Positions 17,535 through 26,583 are shown, counted from the first letter of the stretch. The stretch is DNA of 64,000 bases from Marinagarivorans cellulosilyticus (GCF_021655555.1 NZ_AP023086.1:4060685-4124684), one strand, 5' to 3'. Notes: a model not told the origin generated them from the sequence alone. Numbers and translations are program-made.

Positions 17535-18542
17535 CTAACGCACAGATGCAAGGCCAACCTGCATCGTTGCACAATGCAAACTTCCATGCTGCTCAACAAG
17601 AGCCGAGCAATTAATCGGCTGAATGCTGTATTCTGGAAAAGCTTCGCTCATCACGCTCAGGGCGTGCTCATCCTCGGGCAGGCCATACACAGGCAGATAA
17701 ATGGTTGCATTACAAATTAGAAAGTTCGCATATGTCGCTGGCAACAAGCGGCCATCTACGCAGCTCTTCACCACCGGTGTCGGCAACTCAAACGGCCGCC
17801 AGCCCCAGCGGCCAGCCAAGTCCTGCACCTGCTCATGCAAAGACTCCAAAACACGCGCATCATGATGCTCATCATTGCGACCACAATAAACGATCACATT
17901 ATTCGGCCCTAATCGAGCAATCGTATCCACGTGACCATCGGTATCGTCGCCCGTAAGCACTACCCCCCTGAGCCACGCAAACTCTTGAACACCTAGGATA
18001 TCGCGCAGCTTTTCCTGCACGCGCTCTTTTGATGCAGTGGGATTGCGAGCAGAATCGATAACGCAATCCTCGTTGGCCAGCAGCACGCCATCATCATTGA
18101 TTTCTAACCCACCGCCTTCGCATACAAACTTAAAGCCGTTCGGCCGCTGCAATAACCAATCCTCAAGCTGCAAAGCGACGGCATCGTCGGCATCAGCATT
18201 GTACTTGCCGCCCCACCCATTAAAGGTAAAGGCCACATACCCACCCGAACAACTAATCGGGCCGTAATCCCTAATCCACGTATCATCGTAGGCAACATCC
18301 GCCCTAACACGAACAGGAAAAACACAGCTCAACCGCGCCAATTTGGCATTAAAGGCATTCAAATTTAACGAAGGATGCAGCAGGACCCAAACCTCTGAAG
18401 ATTGCGATATTGACTCCAACATATCCCAATAGCAGGCCGTAACATCATCATAGTTAGCATCCCAATCGCCACCCGGATAGGGCCACGCTAAGAGCACCGC
18501 GCGACAAGGAGCCCACTCAGGCAACATTTGTGAATGTGACAT
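17535..18542 (-). CDS. aguA: Agmatine deiminase
   Basis: Converts agmatine to N-carbamoylputrescine and ammonia. It has 335 residues and belongs to the peptidyl-arginine-deiminase-like guanidine-modifying family. Key stretches are DTWIRDYGP, FTFNGWGGKYNADAD, CEGGGLEINDDG, TDGHVDTIARL and the C-terminal LHCATMQVGL with the nucleophile Cys324. It starts at ATG 18542, one base after the stop of the preceding hypothetical gene, and is followed by aguB. The pair makes putrescine from arginine-derived agmatine. I see no transporter or regulator of this pathway nearby. Confidence 0.95.
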   Translation of the reverse strand: MSHSQMLPEWAPCRAVLLAWPYPGGDWDANYDDVTACYWDMLESISQSSEVWVLLHPSLNLNAFNAKLARLSCVFPVRVRADVAYDDTWIRDYGPISCSGGYVAFTFNGWGGKYNADADDAVALQLEDWLLQRPNGFKFVCEGGGLEINDDGVLLANEDCVIDSARNPTASKERVQEKLRDILGVQEFAWLRGVVLTGDDTDGHVDTIARLGPNNVIVYCGRNDEHHDARVLESLHEQVQDLAGRWGWRPFELPTPVVKSCVDGRLLPATYANFLICNATIYLPVYGLPEDEHALSVMSEAFPEYSIQPINCSALVEQHGSLHCATMQVGLASVR

Positions 18543-18543
18543 T

Positions 18544-19047
18544 CTAATGCCTTAAAAAAGGAGAATTTACATCAAGCCGTGAAAGCCTAACGCCCGCCTC
18601 TGACTCACCACTAAAGTCGCGACCAAAGTACAACCTACCCGACTCTACCGCAGCGATATTCAAAGGGGGTAAAACAAAAAAATCAGATACAGGCGATTCC
18701 GCCTTAGCATTTAAAGCAAACGCTTTTTTGCCGCCGCGCGCCTCAAAAAAGGCCCCTGTCAAGGTGTACCGATACGTCGCCTTATAGCTTGTACGTTCGG
18801 CATTGCAAGCATCATCCAAATACACTTTTGACTCAAAAGCCAGATGGGTAAAGCTCACCACAAGAAAATCCCTGCGGTAAACTTTCGACTGCCCATCTAC
18901 TGAAGGGTAACAGTGGCGCTGCCACTGCCCTTGCATTCGCTGCATCGCATCAAGCCCTGGCGCAGCGCGGTAGTCTGCACGTACAAAAGATGCACAACCA
19001 ACCAATAGGCACACAGCCAGCAAGCGAATGAGCACAGACTTAATCAC
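18544..19047 (-). CDS. Hypothetical exported protein between ccmG and aguA
   Basis: About 167 residues; I do not recognise a family. The N-terminus MIKSVLIRLLAVCLLVGCASF is a signal sequence that may be a lipoprotein signal (LLVGC) or cleaved later at FVRA. The mature part is soluble, with GQWQRHCYPS and VYLDDACNAERTSYKATYRYTL. It may be a small beta-rich domain. GTG 19047 overlaps the ccmG stop, which suggests translational coupling to ccmG; longer starts at TTG would add residues with no support. Its stop is one base from the aguA start, so it bridges the ccm and agu transcripts. Confidence 0.6.
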   Translation of the reverse strand: MIKSVLIRLLAVCLLVGCASFVRADYRAAPGLDAMQRMQGQWQRHCYPSVDGQSKVYRRDFLVVSFTHLAFESKVYLDDACNAERTSYKATYRYTLTGAFFEARGGKKAFALNAKAESPVSDFFVLPPLNIAAVESGRLYFGRDFSGESEAGVRLSRLDVNSPFLRH

Positions 19048-19567
19048 CAAAAAAGATAGGGGCAATTTCAGAGGTCCACAACTCTTCGGTTATCACCCCT
19101 GCCAACCTGTACTGAATAATCCCCTGCGCATCTACTACAAAGGTCTCTGGCGCGCCGTAAACGCCCAAATCCAAACCTAAGCGACCCTCTTCGTCTGCAA
19201 TATTTGCGATGTAGGGGTCCTTAAGAGATTTAAGCAGTGCTATTGCATCAGCACTATCATCACGGTAGTTAAGGCCCACAATAGGAATACCCATTTCAGC
19301 AAGCTTTAGCAGATACGGGTGCTCGACCTTACAGCTAGGACACCACGTCGCCCATACGTTCAACAAGTAAGGACTGCCCTGAAAATCCTTTTCGGTAAGG
19401 GCTTTTGCAGGGTCCCCCAATGACGGCAACGAGAATGATGGCACGGGCTTACCAATTAAAGCCGAAGGCAAATCATTGGGGTCCTTCTTCAGCCCTTGGT
19501 ATAGCAATACCGAAAGCACAGCAAAAACCACGAACGGTATAAATAACTTCAAACGATCAATATTCAT
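19040..19567 (-). CDS. ccmG: Thiol:disulfide interchange protein CcmG/DsbE
   Basis: A membrane-tethered thioredoxin-fold reductase of System I cytochrome c maturation. It has 175 residues. An N-terminal transmembrane anchor (about 7-24) is followed by a thioredoxin domain with NVWATWCPSC (Cys76 and Cys79), the cis-proline region GAPETFVVD and the groove residues typical of CcmG. It reduces apocytochrome or CcmH thiols in the periplasm. It lies 11 bases downstream of ccmF. ccmH does not follow; a hypothetical gene and the agu genes do. Confidence 0.95.
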   Translation of the reverse strand: MNIDRLKLFIPFVVFAVLSVLLYQGLKKDPNDLPSALIGKPVPSFSLPSLGDPAKALTEKDFQGSPYLLNVWATWCPSCKVEHPYLLKLAEMGIPIVGLNYRDDSADAIALLKSLKDPYIANIADEEGRLGLDLGVYGAPETFVVDAQGIIQYRLAGVITEELWTSEIAPIFFGD

Positions 19568-19578
19568 ATCTAACCTTA

Positions 19579-21543
19579 CTAGGCCGTCGCAGCAGCTGAC
19601 GCTGCTTTCGGCTCGCGCGCCAAACGATAGCGCTTATCCAATATCGCAAGCGTTGCACCCAAAGCCATAAAAATAGCTCCCAGCCAAATCCAGCGAACAA
19701 ACGGTTTGTAATGCACGCGAACCGACCAAGCTCTAACATCAAGCTCATCACCCAAGGCAACATACAAGTCTCGCGTGAAACCCGCATCAATAGCCGCCTC
19801 AGTCATAACGTTACCGCCAGAAAGATACTGACGTTTTTCAGGCTTCAAAACGGCCTCAAGCTTACCCTCGTGAAACACCTTAACTTCGCCCACTTGTGCT
19901 TTGTAGTTAGGCCCGCTCACATTAGCCACCTCAACAAGCTCAAATTCGTGACCGCCCACTAGAACAGGCTTTTGGTATTCCAAGCGCAAATCACGCTGAT
20001 CACTGTAAATGGTATTGAGCGATGCACCCAAGATCATCCACACAAAACCAAGGTGCGCGGCAATCATGCCGTAATAGCTTAGGTTGAAATTAAAGATCGC
20101 CGACAAACGGTTTTTGCTGTGGCGTGTTTTACGTAGCACATCACTAATCGTCATTAAGGTAACCCAAGCGCCTAGAGTTACCGTTAATGCCGCCCCCCAG
20201 CTGTATTTATCACCTAGAAACGGAGATATCAACCCCAGAAAAATTGCACCGCACAATGGCGCTAGCAGCCACAACAGCAATGGCTCCATCTTGGTTTTCT
20301 TCCAGTTCATCATTATGCCAATACCCAAAAGTATTGCCACGCCAGCCATTATTGGCGTAAAAAACAAATCAAAGAATGGAGGCCCCACCGATATTTTTTC
20401 GTCCCACAGAAACTCAACAAAGACAGGGTACAAAGTACCAAACAAGACCATGCCGGTAGCCGTGACAAAGAGCACATTGTTGAACAGCAAGAACGACTCA
20501 CGCGACATCCAGCTAAAACCAGGAACACTTCGAATCACCGGCACCCTTATGGCGTAGAGCAGCAAAGAACCACCGATAACCACACCCAAGAAAGCCAAAA
20601 TAAAGAGCCCGCGAGTAGGGTCCGTAGCAAAAGCATGCACTGATGTCAGAACACCAGAACGCACGATAAACGTACCCAATAGACTTAACGAGAAAGCAAA
20701 TATCGCCAGCAAAATAGTCCAGCTCTTAAACACACCGCGCTTTTCAGTTACGGCCAGCGAGTGGATTAATGCAGTACCGACCAGCCAAGGCATAAACGAA
20801 GCATTTTCAACGGGGTCCCAAAACCACCAGCCGCCCCAACCAAGTTCGTAATAAGCCCACCAACTACCCAACGCAATACCTATCGTTAAAAAGGCCCACG
20901 CCATGTTAGTCCAAGGTCTTGCCCAGCGCGCCCATGCGCTATCTAGGCGGCCGCCTAACAAAGCAGCAATAGCAAAAGCAAACGCAACAGACATACCCAC
21001 ATACCCCATGTAGAGCATGGGCGGGTGAATAATCAAACCAAAGTCTTGCAACAACGGGTTTAAATCAGAGCCTTCTTGCGGCACGCCAGGTAAATTTCGA
21101 TCAAAGGGGTTAGAGGTCACAATCATAAAGAGGAAGAAGCCAACCGCGATCATGCCTAATACAGACAATACCCGCGCTAGCATATCAACCGGTAGATCTC
21201 GCGAGAAAATAGAGACTGCCAACGTCCACGTGCACAGCGTTAAAACCCAAAGCAGTAAAGAGCCTTCGTGGCCACCCCAAACGGCACTAATTTTAAAGTG
21301 GTCTGGCAGCAACGTATTGGAGTTACTGGCGACATACTTAACCGAAAAATCATCCTGCAAAAACGAATAAGCCAAGATGACAAAAGCAACGGCAGTAAAC
21401 ACAAACATACCAGCAGTTAAAGAGCGAGCAGAGTTCATCCATACAACGCGGCCAGTAAACGTGCCCACTAACGGCACTACCGCCAAAAACATCGCCATAA
21501 CTAGCGCCATAATCAACGCGAAATTACCATACTCAGGAATCAT
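19579..21543 (-). CDS. ccmF: Haem lyase CcmF
   Basis: An integral membrane subunit of the holocytochrome c synthase that transfers haem from CcmE to apocytochrome. It has 654 residues with about fifteen membrane segments. The WWD domain is clear (GSWWAYYELGWGGWWFWDP followed by VENASFMPWL), as is VWGGHEGSLLLW near residue 90. A periplasmic loop lies near the C-terminus (about 500-610), followed by a last helix. It overlaps the 3' end of ccmE by 11 bases. Confidence 0.96.
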   Translation of the reverse strand: MIPEYGNFALIMALVMAMFLAVVPLVGTFTGRVVWMNSARSLTAGMFVFTAVAFVILAYSFLQDDFSVKYVASNSNTLLPDHFKISAVWGGHEGSLLLWVLTLCTWTLAVSIFSRDLPVDMLARVLSVLGMIAVGFFLFMIVTSNPFDRNLPGVPQEGSDLNPLLQDFGLIIHPPMLYMGYVGMSVAFAFAIAALLGGRLDSAWARWARPWTNMAWAFLTIGIALGSWWAYYELGWGGWWFWDPVENASFMPWLVGTALIHSLAVTEKRGVFKSWTILLAIFAFSLSLLGTFIVRSGVLTSVHAFATDPTRGLFILAFLGVVIGGSLLLYAIRVPVIRSVPGFSWMSRESFLLFNNVLFVTATGMVLFGTLYPVFVEFLWDEKISVGPPFFDLFFTPIMAGVAILLGIGIMMNWKKTKMEPLLLWLLAPLCGAIFLGLISPFLGDKYSWGAALTVTLGAWVTLMTISDVLRKTRHSKNRLSAIFNFNLSYYGMIAAHLGFVWMILGASLNTIYSDQRDLRLEYQKPVLVGGHEFELVEVANVSGPNYKAQVGEVKVFHEGKLEAVLKPEKRQYLSGGNVMTEAAIDAGFTRDLYVALGDELDVRAWSVRVHYKPFVRWIWLGAIFMALGATLAILDKRYRLAREPKAASAAATA

Positions 21544-21997
21544 AGCTTAGCCCCTCACACGCTTTTGAATGCTGTGATGTGTTCTGAACGGAGTCTTCAA
21601 CCTCTTTAGGGGTGTATGACTCATCATGCTTAGCTAACACCTCAGAGGCCACAATTACTCCACCCTCATTAAGCTTACCTTTAACGACTGCAGCTTCACC
21701 CTCACCAAACAAGTCAGGCAATATGCCATCAAAGGTGACGCGCAAGTTTTCAACACCGTCGGTAATTAAAAACTGCGTTTCTAACTTATCAGCAGCTTTA
21801 GTGATACTGCCTGGTACGACACAACCACCCGCACGTATAGCTTTATCAAGAGGTGCCTCGCCATTAACAACCTGCGACACCGAAAAGAATAAGTTGCCCA
21901 TAGAACCAACGGCATATTTGAGCAAACCGGCAATCACTGATGATGCAATCACAATAAGAAGCACCACGATTAAGCGCTGTTTTCTAACGGGGTTCAT
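21533..21997 (-). CDS. ccmE: Haem chaperone CcmE
   Basis: A periplasmic haem carrier that binds haem covalently through histidine. It has 154 residues: a basic start MNPVRKQRL, one membrane helix (about 8-28), then an OB-fold with LITDGVENLRVTFDGILPDLF. LAKHDESYTP carries the haem-linking His124 and the downstream tyrosine. Cys59 in GGCVVPGS is in a position seen in some CcmE proteins but is not required. It overlaps both ccmD (14 bases) and ccmF (11 bases). Confidence 0.96.
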   Translation of the reverse strand: MNPVRKQRLIVVLLIVIASSVIAGLLKYAVGSMGNLFFSVSQVVNGEAPLDKAIRAGGCVVPGSITKAADKLETQFLITDGVENLRVTFDGILPDLFGEGEAAVVKGKLNEGGVIVASEVLAKHDESYTPKEVEDSVQNTSQHSKACEGLSYDS

Positions 21998-22193
21998 TAT
22001 TAGCCACCTCTACTGCAGCTTCATTACGTGCCGCTAACGCACGTTGCTGCTGAACAAACTTAGATTTACGTAATTTAGGCCCTAAAGCCATACCAATAAA
22101 AACTGCAACTGTTAAAGCGTAAGACGCCCACACATAAGGGCCATGCCCATCCATCCATAAAAAGTCAGAAAAACTTGCAAAATAGAATTCCAT
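21984..22193 (-). CDS. ccmD: Haem exporter protein CcmD
   Basis: A small membrane protein (69 residues) that helps release haem-loaded CcmE from the CcmABC complex. It has the family pattern DFLWMDGHGPYVWASYALTV, one transmembrane helix (about 22-40), then a basic and alpha-helical tail. Its ATG shares one base with the ccmC stop (TAATG), and its end overlaps ccmE. Confidence 0.92.
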   Translation of the reverse strand: MEFYFASFSDFLWMDGHGPYVWASYALTVAVFIGMALGPKLRKSKFVQQQRALAARNEAAVEVANNEPR

Positions 22194-22936
22194 TACCGCC
22201 CTCCCAACGCTGTATCTTTAACCCACTGAGTTTTGGCTTCACGGTGCAAAACCTCAACGCGCGTTTTGCTCAACACCAACCAACCATAGAATAAGTACAC
22301 GGCAAAAATCATTAATATCAGCGGGTATGCCATTTCAGGTGCAATACTAGACTTTTCAGTCAGTTTTAGCGTGGCCGGTTGATGCAGGGTAAACCACCAA
22401 TCGACGGACTTGTAAATAATCGGGATATTCACCATACCTACCAGCGAGAGAATTGCGCAGGTTTTATCCGCTGACTCTTGATTCTGATAAGCCTCCTGTA
22501 AAGCCATAACGCCCAAATATAAAAAGAACAACACCAGCATCGACGTTAAGCGTGCATCCCACACCCAATAAGTGCCCCACGTTGGCTTACCCCAAATAGC
22601 ACCAGTAACCAATGCAAGAAAAGTCATTGCTGCGCCAACCGGCGCGGCGGCCTTCATAACCATATAAGAAAGCTTCATCCGCCAGATTAAACCTACAGCG
22701 CCACTAAAAGCCATAACGTAGTAACCCGCCATAGAAACAATAGCGACTGGCACATGGATATAAATAATACGGTAGCTATTGCCTTGCTTCGCCTCTTCAG
22801 GCGCAAAACCTAAACCCCATACGACCCCAACACCCAACAGGATCAGCGCTAACCACCCCATCGCTTGGACCCAACGCGCTGTTTTTTCATAAAACCACTT
22901 AGGGGAGCCTAAGCGGTGAAACCATTGCCATGCCAC
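22193..22936 (-). CDS. ccmC: Haem exporter protein CcmC
   Basis: A six-helix membrane protein that presents haem to CcmE. It has 247 residues, with the WWD signature as GKPTWGTYWVWDARLTSML and conserved haem-ligand histidines in the periplasmic loops (IIYIHVPVA and WWFTLHQPATLK). It is translationally joined to ccmD. The 128 bases between it and ccmB are the only sizeable gap in the ccmA-G run. Confidence 0.96.
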   Translation of the reverse strand: MAWQWFHRLGSPKWFYEKTARWVQAMGWLALILLGVGVVWGLGFAPEEAKQGNSYRIIYIHVPVAIVSMAGYYVMAFSGAVGLIWRMKLSYMVMKAAAPVGAAMTFLALVTGAIWGKPTWGTYWVWDARLTSMLVLFFLYLGVMALQEAYQNQESADKTCAILSLVGMVNIPIIYKSVDWWFTLHQPATLKLTEKSSIAPEMAYPLILMIFAVYLFYGWLVLSKTRVEVLHREAKTQWVKDTALGGR

Positions 22937-23064
22937 AGTATTCGACCCTTCTTGTTATGTGGAATTTTTACACTTCCGTTAAGTTTCGGTTCAGACCTAA
23001 GCCAAACACATAAAGTTCGCTTATTGGCCTAATTATGAGAACAAAGCCCAAATATTATTAAATA

Positions 23065-23766
23065 CTAGCTATTAACACTAATGCGCAGAGCACCTGCAAC
23101 CGCAAAAGGCGCCATAACAAGCGCCGCTAAACACATTGCCGTTAAAACAGCAATTTGTCCGCCAATCGCAAAACCATCAACGGCCTCGTTAACAGCGCTC
23201 GCACCAAAAATTAGCACAGGAACATACAAAGGCATTACAACCAACGACAGTATCAACCCACCTTTACGCAACCCTACAGTTAACGCCGCACCAATCGAGC
23301 CAATTAAACTTAGGCTAGCAGTACCAATAAACAAAGAAAGCATCATCGGTAAATACCCTTGAGTAGGCAAAAACAGCATTATTCCCAACAATGGCGTCAA
23401 CAGCATGAGCGGGATACCCGTAACAAGCCAATGCGCGGCAATTTTAGCCAGCACCAACCAAGGTAGCGGATGCGGGCTTAGTAACATCTGCTCTAACGAG
23501 CCATCATCGTAGTCGCTGCGGAACAAACCATCCAAGGACAACAGCGTCGCCAACAAGGCAATTACCCATATCATGCCTGGCGCCAGCTGCGCTAAGACGG
23601 CTTTTTCTGGGCTAATGCCCAACGGCAAAAAAATAACTACCATTAAAAAGAAAATCAAAGGGTTGGCCAGCTCTCCCTTGTGCCTAAAAGCAACCACCAG
23701 CTCACGTTTGAAACATGCACCAATGGCTACGCGAAGACTTGGGCCACTCGATGAAACATTAGACAT
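23065..23766 (-). CDS. ccmB: Haem exporter permease CcmB
   Basis: The permease subunit of the CcmAB ABC complex, which powers release of holo-CcmE. It has about 233 residues with six hydrophobic segments. Typical stretches are CFKRELVVAFRHKGELANPL, DYDDGSLEQMLLSPHPLP and LRKGGLILSLVVMPLYVPVLIFG. ATG 23766 overlaps the ccmA stop; a GTG at 23775 is an alternative that adds three residues. Confidence 0.95.
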   Translation of the reverse strand: MSNVSSSGPSLRVAIGACFKRELVVAFRHKGELANPLIFFLMVVIFLPLGISPEKAVLAQLAPGMIWVIALLATLLSLDGLFRSDYDDGSLEQMLLSPHPLPWLVLAKIAAHWLVTGIPLMLLTPLLGIMLFLPTQGYLPMMLSLFIGTASLSLIGSIGAALTVGLRKGGLILSLVVMPLYVPVLIFGASAVNEAVDGFAIGGQIAVLTAMCLAALVMAPFAVAGALRISVNS

Positions 23767-24394
23767 TGGCGCCACCGCTAAACTTTTCTAGCTCAATCGT
23801 TGTGTAGCCTTCAAAAGAAAGCGCTTGGTGCGTCGTCAATAAAATTGTGCCACCTGCTTTTGCACGCGCCTCGATCAGGCCTTCTAAACGCTCAACACCA
23901 AGTTTATCAATCGCAGTAAAGGGCTCGTCTAACACCCAAAGCGGAGACGTATCGAAATGTAGTCGCGCCAGGCCTACACGCCTGTGCTGCCCTGCAGACA
24001 TTTGATGACACGGAATATCGGCATAGCCGGCCAAACCGACCTTAGCCAACACACCTTCAACGTCTAGAGTTTGCACTGCGCCTTTTATACCGGCGAACCA
24101 CTGTAAATTCTCTCGAGCGGTGAGGGATTTTTTAATACCGGGCTGATGCCCCAAGTAAAGAAGCTGGCTTAAGAACTCAAATCGAGCCTTGGCCAGTGGC
24201 ATATCTTGCCAAAGAATTTCGCCTTCATAGCTATCAAAAAGACCGCACAATGAACGCAGCAACGTCGTTTTACCGGCACCGTTTGGGCCTGCAACCTGAA
24301 CAATTTGGCCTGCGTGAATAGAAACATCTATAGGCACAAAAAGAGGCTCGTCATCGCGAGTACAGGTGAACTTGTTTAACTGCAACAAGGCCAA
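23759..24394 (-). CDS. ccmA: Cytochrome c biogenesis ATP-binding protein CcmA
   Basis: The ATPase of the CcmABCD complex. It has 211 residues, short as usual for CcmA. Walker A is GPNGAGKTT (36-44), the signature is MSAGQHRRVGLARL (CcmA commonly has a non-canonical signature), Walker B is LWVLDEPFTAID and the switch region is ILLTTHQ. It is the first gene of the leftward ccm operon, so its promoter should lie in 24395-24633, shared with the divergent FliK-like gene. Confidence 0.96.
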   Translation of the reverse strand: MALLQLNKFTCTRDDEPLFVPIDVSIHAGQIVQVAGPNGAGKTTLLRSLCGLFDSYEGEILWQDMPLAKARFEFLSQLLYLGHQPGIKKSLTARENLQWFAGIKGAVQTLDVEGVLAKVGLAGYADIPCHQMSAGQHRRVGLARLHFDTSPLWVLDEPFTAIDKLGVERLEGLIEARAKAGGTILLTTHQALSFEGYTTIELEKFSGGANV

Positions 24395-24633
24395 AAAACC
24401 TCCAAAGTGGGATATTTTTATTATTTAAGACTATTTTTACAGCAATTAGCCGCCTGTGGCAGCTACCACCAAAAGCCATATCTAAAGGCCGCACAGTGTA
24501 GTCGCTTAAAAGACCGATGGCGAGCACTACACCGGCTAAACTTAACAACTAAACTCTATTTGTAAGCACCCGTTCCCAATCACTGCGCGGCAGTTAGTCA
24601 CGCAGCATTTAAGAGCACCACTAAACAGCCGCT

Positions 24634-26196
24634 ATGAATATTCTGCCACCCTCGATTATTGCCAACTCGAATATTGCGGCAGCGCAGCCCTCGCAAACGG
24701 CGCTGCCGAATTTACCGCTTACCAGCCCTGAAGCACTCATTAAAGCTCTTGGCATTACACAAACAAGAACCGTCCCAGCAACAGTCGTTGCTAGCGGCTT
24801 AATTGATAAGAAAATACTAGCGCAGCTCAACAGTAGTAGCATGAACTTGGGCGCTAATGGGCCGCAAACTCTGGCCGCCCGCCAAGCTAGCGCTCCGAAC
24901 ACACCGCCCACCCCAACAACAAGTCCAGCACCAGCTAACCCAGCCTTTTGGCTAAAGCTTGCTGTCGCAAAAGCTGGCTCGATACTAATTCTGGCACCCG
25001 CTGCCGACACTGGAATATCCTCTAAAGCTACGCCAGCTTTACCAAGCATTGGCACCAAAATACCAATTACACTATCGCCCAGCGGTCAAATAGAGCTGGC
25101 CCTACCTAACACTAAAAACCCAAGCGCCAGGCTCAGCAATACTGCACCGGCCACCCCTATAGCTGCAAACCATCATTACCCCCACACTGCCGGCAATAAC
25201 ACAAAACCAGCAACAACCGCTATTAGCCGTACACAACTACAAGCACCAGCAGATTTGCATACGAAATTATCGGCCATACAAAGCGCAATTGGGACGCTGA
25301 ACAACAACTTACGCAACCAAGGCGGTGGAACAACGCCACCAAGCCAAACCTTTAATCATATACAGCAACTTCAACAAGCCGTAGCGCAAACCACACCCGT
25401 CATTCAGAAGCAACTACTACCCAACAAACTAGCAGAAAAACTAACCGCGCTACTGCACCCCAATCAAGTCGCAGCCAAAACACCAGAAGACTCAATTGCC
25501 GCAGTGAAACACGCCCTAGGCATTACGAACAGCCACCCACTTATTACGCAGTTACAGCAAACTGCAGGCATTACCCAGCAGCTCACCCAAGGGGCGAATA
25601 CCACAGCGAATATACTTGCCACACTGTTAAAAGGGCTACCTAGCAGCACATCAAGCCACGAGCAGGTACAAGAAAGTCGCGCAGCTATTGCCCAATGGCT
25701 AAACCAAGAGCTCAACGGCCAACTGACCCGATTAGCTCGCCAGCAGGTCGCCAACGCCTCACACTTTATTGAGCGTAACGACGCCTTCCAGCATCAACAA
25801 GAAATCCCACTTAAGCTTGGCGATGAATTTACAACGGCGCAGCTAAGGATCGAAGAAAAACAAGAGCCCGAACACAAAGGCCACACAAGCAAAGCCAGCA
25901 AAGAAATAACCAAGCGCTGGGCAGTATTTCTCACCTTTGAAATCCCCCCGTCACCTCATCAGCAGTTAAGCAAAAGCGAACTAAGCGTAGAAATGGCACT
26001 TGCCCAAGAAGCGATCAGCATCGAATTTTGGTGTTCAGACCCCGCACTACAAAAGGAAGTACAAGCAAAAACGGCAGACTTAAAAGAAGACCTCACCGCA
26101 TCAGGGTTAACGGTAGATTCTTTAGCTATTCATAATGGGCAAGCCCCAAACAAGCGCACTGCGGTATCGCAAACGCGTATAGACCTTAAGACATAA
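24634..26196 (+). CDS. FliK-like protein with flagellar hook-length control C-terminal domain
   Basis: A 520-residue protein. The first ~330 residues are low-complexity and rich in Ala, Thr, Pro, Asn and Gln, as in FliK molecular rulers. The C-terminal ~170 residues look like the FliK C-terminal (Flg_hook) domain: RWAVFLTFEIPPS, IEFWCSDPALQKEVQAKTADLKE and GLTVDSLAIHNGQ. In true FliK this domain switches FlhB specificity. Here no other hook or rod genes follow. The next gene is an FlhB C-terminal homologue, so the two may act together. The location next to ccmA suggests a second, non-canonical FliK rather than the main flagellar one. Confidence 0.7.
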   Translation: MNILPPSIIANSNIAAAQPSQTALPNLPLTSPEALIKALGITQTRTVPATVVASGLIDKKILAQLNSSSMNLGANGPQTLAARQASAPNTPPTPTTSPAPANPAFWLKLAVAKAGSILILAPAADTGISSKATPALPSIGTKIPITLSPSGQIELALPNTKNPSARLSNTAPATPIAANHHYPHTAGNNTKPATTAISRTQLQAPADLHTKLSAIQSAIGTLNNNLRNQGGGTTPPSQTFNHIQQLQQAVAQTTPVIQKQLLPNKLAEKLTALLHPNQVAAKTPEDSIAAVKHALGITNSHPLITQLQQTAGITQQLTQGANTTANILATLLKGLPSSTSSHEQVQESRAAIAQWLNQELNGQLTRLARQQVANASHFIERNDAFQHQQEIPLKLGDEFTTAQLRIEEKQEPEHKGHTSKASKEITKRWAVFLTFEIPPSPHQQLSKSELSVEMALAQEAISIEFWCSDPALQKEVQAKTADLKEDLTASGLTVDSLAIHNGQAPNKRTAVSQTRIDLKT

Positions 26197-26201
26197 CGAT
26201 T

Positions 26202-26513
26202 ATGGCAAGCATAAACACGCAAGAACCCACCCCACAGGAGCTATCCAAAGCTGTAGCCCTATTTTACGACGGCCAAGAGGCTCCAAAGGTTATCGCTAAA
26301 GGAGAAGACGAAACCGCCGAAGCTATTTTAGCGCTAGCACTTGAACACGACATTCCAATTTGTAACAACCCCGCACTGGCAGACCTGCTCACACTTCTGG
26401 AAATAGGCGACCACATCCCTAAAGAGCTTTACTTGGCCATTGCCCATATCATTGCGTTTGCCTACCAACTTCGGCCAAATAACAACGATGATCCTCAAAT
26501 ACCACGTTTGTAA
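26202..26513 (+). CDS. FlhB C-terminal-domain homologue (EscU/YscU/HrcU type)
   Basis: A 103-residue protein equal to the cytoplasmic FlhB-CC fragment only. The family pattern is ALFYDGQEAPKVIAKGEDETAEAILALALEHDIPICNNPALADLL and onward to GDHIPKELYLAIAHIIAFAYQL (given here as positions about 18-95). It begins just beyond where the NPTH autocleavage motif of FlhB would be, so it has no cleavage site and no membrane domain. Such stand-alone proteins (B. subtilis YlqH/FlhX type) can replace FlhB-CC. It is five bases behind the FliK-like gene and surely in the same operon. Confidence 0.8.
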   Translation: MASINTQEPTPQELSKAVALFYDGQEAPKVIAKGEDETAEAILALALEHDIPICNNPALADLLTLLEIGDHIPKELYLAIAHIIAFAYQLRPNNNDDPQIPRL

Positions 26514-26533
26514 TGGACCTGCGACCATCATGG

Positions 26534-26583
26534 TAGTTGTTCTGGATTGCTAGTTGTTTTGGATTGGTAGATGCTCTGGACCT
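26534..26583. repeat. Three degenerate 17-base tandem repeats
   Basis: TAGTTGTTCTGGATTGC, TAGTTGTTTTGGATTGG and a poorer third copy in a row, in the intergenic region behind the FlhB-C-like gene. It looks like a short slippage-derived repeat. Confidence 0.5.

Noticed and set aside
20084..20557. 157-codon plus-strand frame within ccmF
   Set aside because: Antisense shadow; ccmF is clear along its full length.
24621..25058. 145-codon antisense frame over the FliK-like gene
   Set aside because: Ala/Gly-rich mirror of a low-complexity coding region; no ribosome binding site or domain.
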